64,000 bases of DNA from Mesorhizobium loti (GTDB taxonomy: Bacteria; Pseudomonadota; Alphaproteobacteria; Rhizobiales; Rhizobiaceae): assembly GCA_014189435.1 (NCBI GenBank), contig CP050293.1, forward strand, positions 1,493,001 through 1,557,000, read 5' to 3'. Below the pieces are notes generated by a model, which saw only the letters and a list, made by a program, of their open reading frames with translations, did no database searches and was not told the DNA's origin. This document shows positions 18,061-25,836 of the stretch, one piece after another (position 1 is the stretch's first letter; every line of letters begins with the position of its first letter). Both the position numbers and the translations under genes were made by a program.

Positions 18061-18837
18061 ATGGAAGTTCTCCGGCTGCAGAATCTACAAAAATCATTCG
18101 GCAGCGTGCGTGCGCTGAAGAACGCGTCCTTCGCCCTCAACGAGGGCGAGGTGGTGGCCTTGCTCGGCGACAATGGCGCCGGCAAGTCGACGCTGATCAA
18201 GGCGATCTCGGGCGTGTTTCCCGTCGACCGTGGCGACATCTATGTGCGCGGCGAAAAGGTCTCGATCCGCTCGACCCGCGATGCGATGGATCTCGGCATC
18301 GAGACCATCCACCAGGACACGTCGCTGGCGCCGGATCTCAGCATCGCGCGCAATCTTTTCCTTGGCCGCGAGCCGGTCAAGCTGAAATGGCTGGGCGTGT
18401 TCGCGCCGCTCGATCTCGCCAAACTGCGCGGTGCGGCATCGGCGTTGTTGAAGCGCGTTGGCATTTCGAAAAAACTCGATGCCGATGCGCTGGTCTCAAC
18501 ACTGTCGGGCGGCGAGCGACAGTCCATCGCGATTTCGCGCGCCATGCAGTTCGCCGCCAAGGTCATCATCCTCGACGAGCCAACCAACAATCTCGGCGTC
18601 GAGGAAACCCATGGCGTGCTGCGCTTCGTCAAGGAGGTGCGTGACGCCGGTCATTCCGTGCTTTTGATCACCCACAATATCCATCACGTGTTCCAGGTCG
18701 CCGACCGCATCATCGTCATGCGCCGTGGCGAGATCGTCGCCGAGCAGACGGTTGCCGATACCGATCTTCTGACCGTGGAAAGCATCATCACCGGCGCCGA
18801 CATGTCGGCCCTGCTGAAAGAGACGAGAGCGAAGTGA
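18061..18837 (+). CDS. CUT2 ABC transporter ATPase, single-domain (FrcA type)
   Basis: A 258-residue ATPase with one nucleotide-binding domain, rather than the roughly 500-residue two-domain RbsA form. Walker A is GDNGAGKST, signature LSGGERQSIAISRAM, Walker B VIILDEPTNNLG and H-loop LLITHNIHHV. Two copies should pair under the permease. One-domain CUT2 ATPases are known in rhizobial fructose uptake (FrcA). The DUF4432 gene follows after 16 bases. Confidence 0.92.
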   Translation: MEVLRLQNLQKSFGSVRALKNASFALNEGEVVALLGDNGAGKSTLIKAISGVFPVDRGDIYVRGEKVSIRSTRDAMDLGIETIHQDTSLAPDLSIARNLFLGREPVKLKWLGVFAPLDLAKLRGAASALLKRVGISKKLDADALVSTLSGGERQSIAISRAMQFAAKVIILDEPTNNLGVEETHGVLRFVKEVRDAGHSVLLITHNIHHVFQVADRIIVMRRGEIVAEQTVADTDLLTVESIITGADMSALLKETRAK

Positions 18838-18853
18838 AGAAGTTGGCCGTCAC

Positions 18854-20035
18854 ATGGTAGAGCTCTACGGCAAGACGCTTTCGCGCCGGCAGGTATCGGA
18901 ACGTTCAGGCATGCTGTCGCAATTCGCCGGCGTGCGGCTGATGACGCTCGGCGACGGCGTGGAACGCGGCATCCGCATGCTGGAGTTCCGCACCGGCTCG
19001 GGCCTGCGTTTCACCGCGCTGGTCGACCGGGCGCTCGACATCGCCGATTGCGACTTCAAGGGCCAGGCGATCGGCTGGCATTCGCCGAGCGGTTTTCGCA
19101 ACCCCGGCCTGCACGATTATGAGGGGGAGAGCGGGCTGGCTTGGGCGCGCTCTTTTTCGGGCCTGCTTGTCACCTGCGGCCTCGACCACATATTGGGCCG
19201 GGAAGAAGTGCCCGCCGAGACCTACAACTACCCGGGCAAGAAGAGCGTGGTTCATTCGCTGCACGGCCGCGTCGGCACCATTCCGGCTCGGCTGACCGGT
19301 TATGGCGAGACCTGGGATGGCGACCGCTGCGTGCTGTGGGCCGAAGGCATCGTGCAGCAATCGGCGGTGTTCGGCGAGGATCTGCATCTGCTGCGGCGTA
19401 TCGAGGCCGATGTCGGCGGCAACGAGATCCGGCTCTCGGACCGCGTCGTCAATCACGGCTTCAACCGCACGCCGCATATGTATTTCTACCACGTCAATAT
19501 CAGCCATCCCTTGCTCGACGAAGGCTCGCGCTATCTCGCGCCGATCCGGGATGTGGTCTGGGCGGGCCACGCCGGCGAGTGCTATCAGGCGCAGAAGGTC
19601 GGCTACCACACGATGCCGGCGCCGCAATCGGGTTTCAGCGAGCAGGTCTGGCAACACGAGATGACGGCGGACGGCGCAGGCGAAGTTCCTGTCGCGGTGG
19701 TCAACGACCGTCTTGGCCTTGGCTTCGAGGTGGTGACGCGCAAGGATCAGCTGCCTTGCGCCTATCAGTGGCAGAATTTCCAGGCGGGGCAGTATGCGCT
19801 GGGCATCGAGCCTTCAACGCATCATGTGCTCGGCAATCTCGCGGCGCGCGAGCGTGGCGAGATGATCTGGCTGGAGCATGGCGAAAGCCGTTCCTACGAC
19901 GCGGTGTTCCGGGTGCTCGACGGCGCCGGCGCGATCGCCGCGGCTGAACAGAGGATCGCTTCGATCGCCAGGCAACCGCAACAGGATTATCCTGCGCCGT
20001 CGGGAAATTTTCCGGGATTGGCGGACAGGGCATGA
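18854..20035 (+). CDS. DUF4432 / aldose 1-epimerase-like protein
   Basis: A 393-residue protein of the DUF4432 family, which belongs to the galactose mutarotase-like beta-sandwich superfamily. Recognisable parts are TLGDGVERGIRMLEFRTGSG, LVDRALDIADCDFKGQAIGW, HSLHGRVGTIPA, HMYFYHVNISHPLLDEGSRY and LGIEPSTHHVLG. The conserved histidines and glutamate would bind a carbohydrate ring. It probably interconverts anomers or epimers of the imported compound. It sits between the CUT2 ATPase and the MocD-like gene, all same strand with short gaps. The precise reaction is not known for this family. Confidence 0.85.
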   Translation: MVELYGKTLSRRQVSERSGMLSQFAGVRLMTLGDGVERGIRMLEFRTGSGLRFTALVDRALDIADCDFKGQAIGWHSPSGFRNPGLHDYEGESGLAWARSFSGLLVTCGLDHILGREEVPAETYNYPGKKSVVHSLHGRVGTIPARLTGYGETWDGDRCVLWAEGIVQQSAVFGEDLHLLRRIEADVGGNEIRLSDRVVNHGFNRTPHMYFYHVNISHPLLDEGSRYLAPIRDVVWAGHAGECYQAQKVGYHTMPAPQSGFSEQVWQHEMTADGAGEVPVAVVNDRLGLGFEVVTRKDQLPCAYQWQNFQAGQYALGIEPSTHHVLGNLAARERGEMIWLEHGESRSYDAVFRVLDGAGAIAAAEQRIASIARQPQQDYPAPSGNFPGLADRA

Positions 20036-20084
20036 TGCGAAACGAATGCTCCGGCTGGCGGGCCGGAAATCGGAGATCGATGTG

Positions 20085-21167
20085 ATGGAGAAGAAGCGCG
20101 ACTACAGCCTGGTCGGCGAAAGCACTCGGCTTGCGATCGAGACCGGACTGGCCTCGGCCGAGTGGTATCACACCGACGTCGCGCGCAAGGCGATGAAGGA
20201 ATTGATGCAGCGCTCCGACGGGCCGGCGATCCGCGACACGATCATCTGGATCGTTGCCATACTGGGTTCTGCCGCCGGCATCATCTGGTTCTGGGGCACG
20301 TGGTGGGTGGTGCCGTTCCTGCTCGTCTATGGCGTGCTCTACGGCTCGTCCAGCGACTCGCGCTGGCATGAATGCGGCCACGGCACCGCCTTCCGCACGC
20401 GCTGGATGAACGATGTCGTCTACCAGATCGCGAGCTTCATGCTGATGCGCAATCCGGTGACCTGGCGCTGGAGCCATGCCCGCCACCACACCGACACCAT
20501 CATAGTCGGCCGCGACGCCGAGATCGCGGTGATGCGTCCGCCAGACCTGCTGCGCGCCGCACTCGCCTTCACCGGCGTTCTCGATTTCCGCTATTCGCTG
20601 CCGACACTGGTGCGCAACGCCTTTGGCGGCATCTCGCCCGACGAAAAGAGTTTCATCCCCGAGATGGAGTTGCACAAGGCGGTCACCGCGGCGCGCTGGC
20701 ATGTCGCCATCTATGTCGCTGCGCTCGCGCTGGCGCTGTACCTCTGGTCGTTCCTGCCGCTGGTGCTGATCGGCCTGCCGCGCCTCTATGGCAGCTGGCA
20801 CATGGTGCTGACCGGGCTGCTGCAGCATATCGGCCTCGCCGACAACGTCACCGACCACCGGCTGAACACGCGCACCGTGTACATGAACCCGATCAGCCGC
20901 TTCATCTATTGGAACATGAACTACCACGTCGAACATCACATGTTCCCGATGGTGCCCTATCACGCGCTGCCGAGGCTGCATGAATTGATCAAGCATGACC
21001 TGCCGGAACCCAATCCGTCGATGTGGCATGCCTATCGCGAGGTCTGGCCGGTGCTCATCAAGCAACTCCAGTATGAGGACTATTTCCTCAAGCGCGAGCT
21101 GCCGCCGACGGCGCGGCCGTACCGCGAGGAGTTTCATGCGCTGACCGTCCCGGCGGCGGCGGAATAG
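20085..21167 (+). CDS. MocD-like membrane diiron oxygenase (fatty acid desaturase superfamily)
   Basis: A 360-residue membrane protein with the three histidine boxes of the desaturase/hydroxylase superfamily: HECGH (95-99), HARHH (131-135) and HVEHH (281-285), separated by hydrophobic segments. The partner gene next door is a Rieske ferredoxin, the arrangement of mocD and mocE in rhizopine catabolism, where they are linked to removal of an O-methyl group. By analogy it would hydroxylate a methyl or methoxy carbon, releasing formaldehyde. The ATG at 20085 (MEKKRDYS) was taken, and ATG 20046 would add 13 residues. No ferredoxin reductase (MocF) lies in the window. Confidence 0.85.
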   Translation: MEKKRDYSLVGESTRLAIETGLASAEWYHTDVARKAMKELMQRSDGPAIRDTIIWIVAILGSAAGIIWFWGTWWVVPFLLVYGVLYGSSSDSRWHECGHGTAFRTRWMNDVVYQIASFMLMRNPVTWRWSHARHHTDTIIVGRDAEIAVMRPPDLLRAALAFTGVLDFRYSLPTLVRNAFGGISPDEKSFIPEMELHKAVTAARWHVAIYVAALALALYLWSFLPLVLIGLPRLYGSWHMVLTGLLQHIGLADNVTDHRLNTRTVYMNPISRFIYWNMNYHVEHHMFPMVPYHALPRLHELIKHDLPEPNPSMWHAYREVWPVLIKQLQYEDYFLKRELPPTARPYREEFHALTVPAAAE

Positions 21168-21184
21168 AGTTGCGGGAGAAACAG

Positions 21185-21499
21185 ATGGCGGACTGGGTTG
21201 AGGCGTGTGGCGTCGATGATGTCGAGGAAGAGGACGTCATCCGCTTCGACCATGGCGGCCGAACCTTTGCCATCTATCGCAGTCCGGATGACGAGTACTT
21301 CGCCACCGACGGTTTCTGCACGCATGAGAAGGCGCACCTGGCCGATGGGCTGGTGATGGACGACATCATCGAATGCCCCAAGCACAATGGCCGCTTCAAC
21401 TACAAGACAGGTGTGGCCAAGGGCGCACCGGTGTGCGTCAATCTCGCCACCTATCCGGTGAAGGTCGAGGCTGGCAAAGTGATGATCCAGATCGGCTGA
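21185..21499 (+). CDS. MocE-like Rieske [2Fe-2S] ferredoxin
   Basis: A 104-residue soluble Rieske ferredoxin with the two cluster motifs CTH (C45, H47) and CPKH (C64, H67). The rest fits a naphthalene-dioxygenase-type ferredoxin (HGGRTFAIYRSPDDEYFATD, YPVKVEAGKVMIQI). It should pass electrons to the MocD-like oxygenase encoded 17 bases upstream. The ATG at 21185 follows GGGAGAAAC; an upstream TTG was rejected. The electron source is missing locally, so a reductase elsewhere must reduce it. Confidence 0.9.
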   Translation: MADWVEACGVDDVEEEDVIRFDHGGRTFAIYRSPDDEYFATDGFCTHEKAHLADGLVMDDIIECPKHNGRFNYKTGVAKGAPVCVNLATYPVKVEAGKVMIQIG

Positions 21500-21531
21500 C
21501 CTGCCGCAGCATGTAACAGAGGGACCTCCAG

Positions 21532-22332
21532 ATGAGCCGAAAAAGACCGACGGTGGCGGATTTGCGCGCCATGAAGGGCAAGCGCCAACTGACCATGCTG
21601 CGCGTGCTGACGATGGACGAGGCCGAGGCCGCCGAGCGGGCAGGGGTCGACATCGTCTCGGTGCCGCCCGAACTGGTGCTCAACCCGCAATACCGCGACG
21701 CGGCACCCAGCCTGTTCACCATGCCGGGAGACAATTTCTACGAGATCGGCACGGCGGACGATTTCGTGCGCTGGGCTTTCCGGCTCTATAAGGCCGGCGC
21801 CGACGCGGTCTATTGCAGCGCCGGCTACGCCACCATCAAGCGGATGGCCGATGACAATATCCCGGTGATCGGCCATGTCGGCCTCATTCCTTCCCGCGCG
21901 ACCTGGACTGGCGGCTTCAAGGCGGTCGGCAAGACCGCCGACACAGCCATGGATATCTTCGCGGCGGTAAAGCAGCTGGAGGCCGCCGGCGCCATCGGCG
22001 CCGAAATCGAGGTCGTGCCGGTCGAGGTGGCGAAGGCGATCTCGGAGCGGACGTCGCTGATCATGCTGTCGATGGGGGCGGGTACCGGCTGCGACGCGCA
22101 ATATCTGTTCGCCGACGATATCCTTGGCCAGAACCGTGGCCACATGCCCCGCCATTCCAAGGTCTATCGCAATTTCGCCGCCGAATATGATCGTTTGCAA
22201 GCCGAGCGCATCGCCGCGTTCTCGGAATATGTTGCCGATGTCAACAGCCTGGCCTATCCCGAAGACAAGCATGTGGTGCATATGGACCCGGCTGAGCTCA
22301 GCCTGTTCATGAAGAGGGTCGACGGGGCGTGA
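21532..22332 (+). CDS. Divergent PanB-like (ketopantoate hydroxymethyltransferase family) protein
   Basis: A 266-residue TIM-barrel protein of the PanB family. The family stretch GHVGLIPSRATWTGGFKAVG (114-133) and the MGAGTGCDAQYLFADDILG segment are clear. The N-terminal half differs: the GDS and DxPF metal-binding motifs and the VKLEGG lysine motif of true PanB are not recognisable (VSVPPELVL, FTMPGDNFYE, VYCSAGYATIK instead). It is therefore unlikely to make pantothenate. Its place beside MocDE-like genes and overlapping purU suggests a one-carbon or aldol/retro-aldol reaction in the same pathway. The exact activity is unknown. Confidence 0.75.
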   Translation: MSRKRPTVADLRAMKGKRQLTMLRVLTMDEAEAAERAGVDIVSVPPELVLNPQYRDAAPSLFTMPGDNFYEIGTADDFVRWAFRLYKAGADAVYCSAGYATIKRMADDNIPVIGHVGLIPSRATWTGGFKAVGKTADTAMDIFAAVKQLEAAGAIGAEIEVVPVEVAKAISERTSLIMLSMGAGTGCDAQYLFADDILGQNRGHMPRHSKVYRNFAAEYDRLQAERIAAFSEYVADVNSLAYPEDKHVVHMDPAELSLFMKRVDGA

Positions 22333-23210
22333 AATCTCAAGGCAATGATGCGATGGGCGAGGCCGCGCCGGTTCATATTCTTACCCTTTCCTGCGAGGAT
22401 CGGCCGGGGATCGTCGCCGCCGTCACGGCGGAGCTTGCCGCGAACGGCGCCAACATCGCCGAAAGCAGCCAGTTCTGGGACCGGCAGACCAATCGCTTTT
22501 TCATGCGCATCGCCTTCATCAGTCCGCCAGGCTCGACCAAGGACGGTCTGGAGCGGGCCCTGAAATCAAGCGTCGATCGCTTCGGCATGAAGACCGCGCT
22601 GGTCGATCAGGGGCGCCGCCCGAAGATCATCGTCATGGTCTCCAAGTTCGACCATGCGCTTCTCCATCTGCTGTACCAGATCAGGGTCGGCTGGCTGAAC
22701 GCGGAGGTTGCCGCCGTCGTCTCCAACCACGAGGATGCCCGCCGCTTCGCCGAGCTTGAAGGCATTCCCTATCACCATTGGCCGACCACCAGGGAAAACA
22801 GGGCCGAACAGGAACAGAAGCTGCTGGACCTTGTGCAGCGGACGGGGGCCGAACTGGTCATCCTGGCGCGCTACATGCAGGTCTTCTCGAAAGGCCTGTC
22901 GGACCGGTTGTTCGGGCGGGCAATCAACATCCACCATTCCTTCCTGCCGAGCTTCAAGGGCGCCAAGCCCTACCATCAGGCCTTCGACCGCGGCGTCAAG
23001 CTGATCGGTGCGACCGCGCACTACGTGACCTCCGACCTCGACGAAGGCCCGATCATCGATCAGGAGACCGAACGCGTCACCCATGCGATGAGCGCCGAGG
23101 ACTTCGTCGCTGTCGGGCGCGACATCGAAAGCCGGGTGCTGGCGCGCGCCGTCAAGTTGCATCTTGAAGCCCGCGTCATGCTCAACGGCCACAAGACCGT
23201 CGTCTTCTGA
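22329..23210 (+). CDS. purU: Formyltetrahydrofolate deformylase
   Basis: A 293-residue PurU. The N-terminal ACT domain (LTLSCEDRPGIVAAVTAELA) is followed by a formyltransferase-like catalytic domain with NIHHSFLPSFKGAKPYHQA, LIGATAHYVTSDLDEGPIID and QETERVTHAMSAEDFV. The catalytic Asn, His and Asp of the family are present. It hydrolyses 10-formyl-THF to formate and THF. GTG at 22329 overlaps the PanB-like stop (GTGA). In this setting it would free THF after C1 units from demethylation enter the folate pool, rather than feed purine synthesis. It is the last gene of the plus-strand array. Confidence 0.93.
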   Translation: MKSQGNDAMGEAAPVHILTLSCEDRPGIVAAVTAELAANGANIAESSQFWDRQTNRFFMRIAFISPPGSTKDGLERALKSSVDRFGMKTALVDQGRRPKIIVMVSKFDHALLHLLYQIRVGWLNAEVAAVVSNHEDARRFAELEGIPYHHWPTTRENRAEQEQKLLDLVQRTGAELVILARYMQVFSKGLSDRLFGRAINIHHSFLPSFKGAKPYHQAFDRGVKLIGATAHYVTSDLDEGPIIDQETERVTHAMSAEDFVAVGRDIESRVLARAVKLHLEARVMLNGHKTVVF

Positions 23211-23219
23211 GAAGCCGCG

Positions 23220-24701
23220 TCAGGCCGACCAACTGCCGCCGGCGAGCGCGGCGTAGAGCGCCTCGGCGTCGATGCCGAGCGGCCGGTCATCCTTCAGCGT
23301 CGGGACGAGTGCGCGGATCGCCGCGTGAAGTGCGGCGGTGCGCGGCGCCGGTGTGAATCCTTCGCGCAAGTCGACGGCCTGTGCAGCTGCCATCAATTCA
23401 AAGGCGATCAAGCGGCGCCACAGCGCGATCATCCCGGCGCATTTCACCATCGCGAGAGGTGTCTGCGTGGCGTGATCCTCGACGCCTTCCGACACGGCCA
23501 GGAAGTCGAGCATGACCGGATTGGCCTTGTGGCGGATGGCGGCCAGGATCGACGTCGCCGTCTTCTGCAACGGCACGAAGCCGGCCGAGGCGCCGCCGAC
23601 CGGCGACAGGTATTTCGGCAGGCCGTTGCGGCCCGAGCCGGTGAGCTGGATGAAGCGGGCGGCACTGGCAGCGGCACATTGGGCGATTGCCAGGCCGAGC
23701 GTCTCGAAGGCGAGCGCCAGCGACGCGGTGTGGAAATTGCCGGTCGACAGCACCAGCTCATCATCGCCCAGCACCAGCGGATTGTCGGCGGCGGCGTTGA
23801 GCTCGATCTCGACAGCCTGTCTCGCCTGACCGATCGCCTCGATCAGTGCGCCATGGATCGACGGCATGCAGCGGATCGACAGCGGGTCCTGCAAGGTGGT
23901 CGGCGCCGGCGCCTCGTCGCGGGCGAGCAGATCGTGCAGCGCCCTAGCCGCTTCCTGCTGGCCAGCCGCCGGACGCGCCATATGCAGGCGCGGGTCGAGG
24001 ACGGTGCGGTTGGCGCCAAAACCTTCCATGGTCAGCGCGCCGGCCTGCTGCTGCTGGGCAAGGGCGGATAGCGCATCCGTCACCGCAAGTGCGCCGCTGC
24101 CTGCGGACACCGCCGAGGCGTTGATCAGCGACAGCCCGTCCTTGGGCGCCAGGCTGATGGGGGCGAGGCGGGCCATCATCAGCGCCTTGGCCGCCGGCAT
24201 GCGACGGCCCTGATAGTCCGCTTCGCCTTCGCCGGTGAGCATGCGGGCGAGGGCTGTCATCAGCACCAGATCGCCGGCGCCGATCGAGCCGAGCGACGGC
24301 ATGACGGGATGGACGCCGGCATTGAGCGCGTCGACCAACGCAACAAAGACGGCGGGCGAAAGGCCGGAGCCGCCGGTCGACAGCATTGCTGCGCGGGCGA
24401 CCATGGTTGCCCGGACGGCATCAAGCGGCAACGCTTCGCCGACGGCGCCGCTGCGTCCCTCCAGCAACTGGCGCTGGAAGGCGCTGGCGTCGCCCTCCAC
24501 CGTGGTGCCGAGATTGGCGCCGAGCCCGGTGTTCAGACCATAAATCTGCTGGCCGGACGCGGCGGCCTGGTCGAGCACTTTTCGTGCCTTCTCCAGCCTG
24601 CCGATGACATCGGGTCCGATTTCCACCTTGCGTGCCTCGCGCGCAACGGCGGCGACATCCTCAATACGGATACCGGTTCCGGTGAGGACGAGGGCGGTCA
24701 T
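23220..24701 (-). CDS. HAL/PAL-family protein lacking the MIO serine
   Basis: A 493-residue protein with the overall aromatic amino acid lyase fold. Conserved parts include YGLNTGLGANLGT (Tyr54), DGLSLINASAVSAG (Asn194), RPAAGQQEAAR, and EGVEDHATQTPLAM with the conserved glutamate. The MIO prosthetic group needs Ala-Ser-Gly in GSVGASGDL; here the loop reads GSIGAGDL (138-145), one residue short and without the serine. The QDxYSLRC motif reads QDPLSIRC, so the second catalytic Tyr is Leu. A normal histidine ammonia-lyase reaction is therefore unlikely. It overlaps the upstream cyclodeaminase-family gene by four bases and is convergent with purU. Confidence 0.85.
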   Translation of the reverse strand: MTALVLTGTGIRIEDVAAVAREARKVEIGPDVIGRLEKARKVLDQAAASGQQIYGLNTGLGANLGTTVEGDASAFQRQLLEGRSGAVGEALPLDAVRATMVARAAMLSTGGSGLSPAVFVALVDALNAGVHPVMPSLGSIGAGDLVLMTALARMLTGEGEADYQGRRMPAAKALMMARLAPISLAPKDGLSLINASAVSAGSGALAVTDALSALAQQQQAGALTMEGFGANRTVLDPRLHMARPAAGQQEAARALHDLLARDEAPAPTTLQDPLSIRCMPSIHGALIEAIGQARQAVEIELNAAADNPLVLGDDELVLSTGNFHTASLALAFETLGLAIAQCAAASAARFIQLTGSGRNGLPKYLSPVGGASAGFVPLQKTATSILAAIRHKANPVMLDFLAVSEGVEDHATQTPLAMVKCAGMIALWRRLIAFELMAAAQAVDLREGFTPAPRTAALHAAIRALVPTLKDDRPLGIDAEALYAALAGGSWSA

Positions 24702-25699
24702 GCGAAGCGCAGCCTCTGGCCGATGCCTTGCGCCTGCGCCTTGGCCAGCATCGCCTTGCCCAGTGCAATGTCGGACAGCGACAGGCCGCGGTGCCAGAAC
24801 AGGATCGTTTCGTCGTCGTTCTCACGCCCGGCCTTGAGACCGGCGGCGATCTGGCCGAGCTCGGCATGCAGCGTCTTCTCGCTCAGCCGCCCGGTCTCGA
24901 CATGGGCGCGCAGCGAGCCGAACTTGCCGCCCTTGCACTGGCCCCAATCGTCGACGACCATTTTCTGCATGATGTCTGTCAGCGACAGCTCCACCGCACT
25001 CATCGTGCCATAGGGCACCACGAGAGCACCGGGCTTGATCCATTCGGTCTTCAAGAGCGGTTGCGGTTCGGGCAGGCGCGAGGCCTCGACGACGATGTCG
25101 GCGCCCTCGATGCAGCTCTTCCAGTCGGCCACCGCCGTGACTTTCTTACCGAGATCGGCGGAGAGTTTGGCGGCGAAACCGTCGCGGCTTTCCGGGCGGC
25201 GCGAATGGACGCGGATCTCGTCGAAGTCGAAGAGATGGTCGAGCAGGCGCACATTCCAGTAGGCGGTGCCGCGCGCGCCGATATGGGCCAGCACCTTGGA
25301 ATTCTTGCGTGCCAGATGCTTGGCGCCGATGGCGGTGACGGCGCCGGTGCGCATGTCGGTGATGACGGTGGCGTCGAGGATGGCGCGCGGTGTGCCGGTG
25401 CGCGGGTCGAACAGATTGAGGATGCCGAATTCGGAAGGCAACCCGTGCAGGTAATTGTCGACATAGTCGCCGACGATCTTGACGCCGGCGGTGTCGAGCG
25501 GCGCGACGTAGCCGCGCAAGACGTTGAAATGACCGTGGAAGGAAGGGTCCGGCTCGAGATGGACGCGCGGCTCGATCACCGTCTGGCCCTTGCCTTGCGC
25601 CACCAGGCCAGCCTCGATGGCGGCGATGATTTCGCCATCGGTCATGGCAAGGGCATCGATGTCGAGGGCATTGAGGTAGTCGATATAGATGGGCTTCAT
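24698..25699 (-). CDS. Ornithine cyclodeaminase / mu-crystallin family protein
   Basis: A 333-residue NAD(P)-binding protein. It shows PRVHLEPDPSFHGHFNVLRG, DATVITDMRTGAVTAIGAKH, a Rossmann loop reading IGARGTAYWNVRLLDH, and GADIVVEASRLPEPQPLLK. The family includes ornithine cyclodeaminase, ketimine and pyrroline-2-carboxylate reductases and ectoine-pathway enzymes. Which one this is cannot be told. The ATG at 25699 (MKPIYIDYL) was preferred to a 38-residue extension through the promoter repeats. It is coupled to the HAL-like gene by a 4-base overlap and is divergent from an MFS gene. Confidence 0.85.
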   Translation of the reverse strand: MKPIYIDYLNALDIDALAMTDGEIIAAIEAGLVAQGKGQTVIEPRVHLEPDPSFHGHFNVLRGYVAPLDTAGVKIVGDYVDNYLHGLPSEFGILNLFDPRTGTPRAILDATVITDMRTGAVTAIGAKHLARKNSKVLAHIGARGTAYWNVRLLDHLFDFDEIRVHSRRPESRDGFAAKLSADLGKKVTAVADWKSCIEGADIVVEASRLPEPQPLLKTEWIKPGALVVPYGTMSAVELSLTDIMQKMVVDDWGQCKGGKFGSLRAHVETGRLSEKTLHAELGQIAAGLKAGRENDDETILFWHRGLSLSDIALGKAMLAKAQAQGIGQRLRFA

Positions 25700-25751
25700 T
25701 TTACGCGGACACTTTCCTCGGCCACCCCGTTCACCCCATAGCAGGCCATGG

Positions 25752-25783
25752 CGCGACACGAAAGTTTCGCGACACGAAAGTTT
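25752..25783. repeat. Perfect tandem 16-base repeat, probable operator
   Basis: CGCGACACGAAAGTTT occurs twice head to tail (25752-25767 and 25768-25783). The junction forms the odd palindrome CGAAAGTTTCG (25759-25769). It lies between the divergent cyclodeaminase-family and MFS genes, 52 bases from each coding start. The position and repetition suggest a binding site for a regulator of both, but no regulator gene is next to it. Confidence 0.7.
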
Positions 25784-25836
25784 GTTGCGCCGTCTCTGGA
25801 CGCAGCCTGCCAAATGCTGTTCAAACCGGTTCCGTC

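Noticed and set aside
21532..22332. Pantothenate biosynthesis gene panB
   Set aside because: The metal and lysine motifs are absent, no panC is adjacent, and it is coupled to purU.
23220..24701. Histidine ammonia-lyase of a hut operon
   Set aside because: No hutU, hutI or hutG is nearby, and the MIO serine and a catalytic Tyr are missing.
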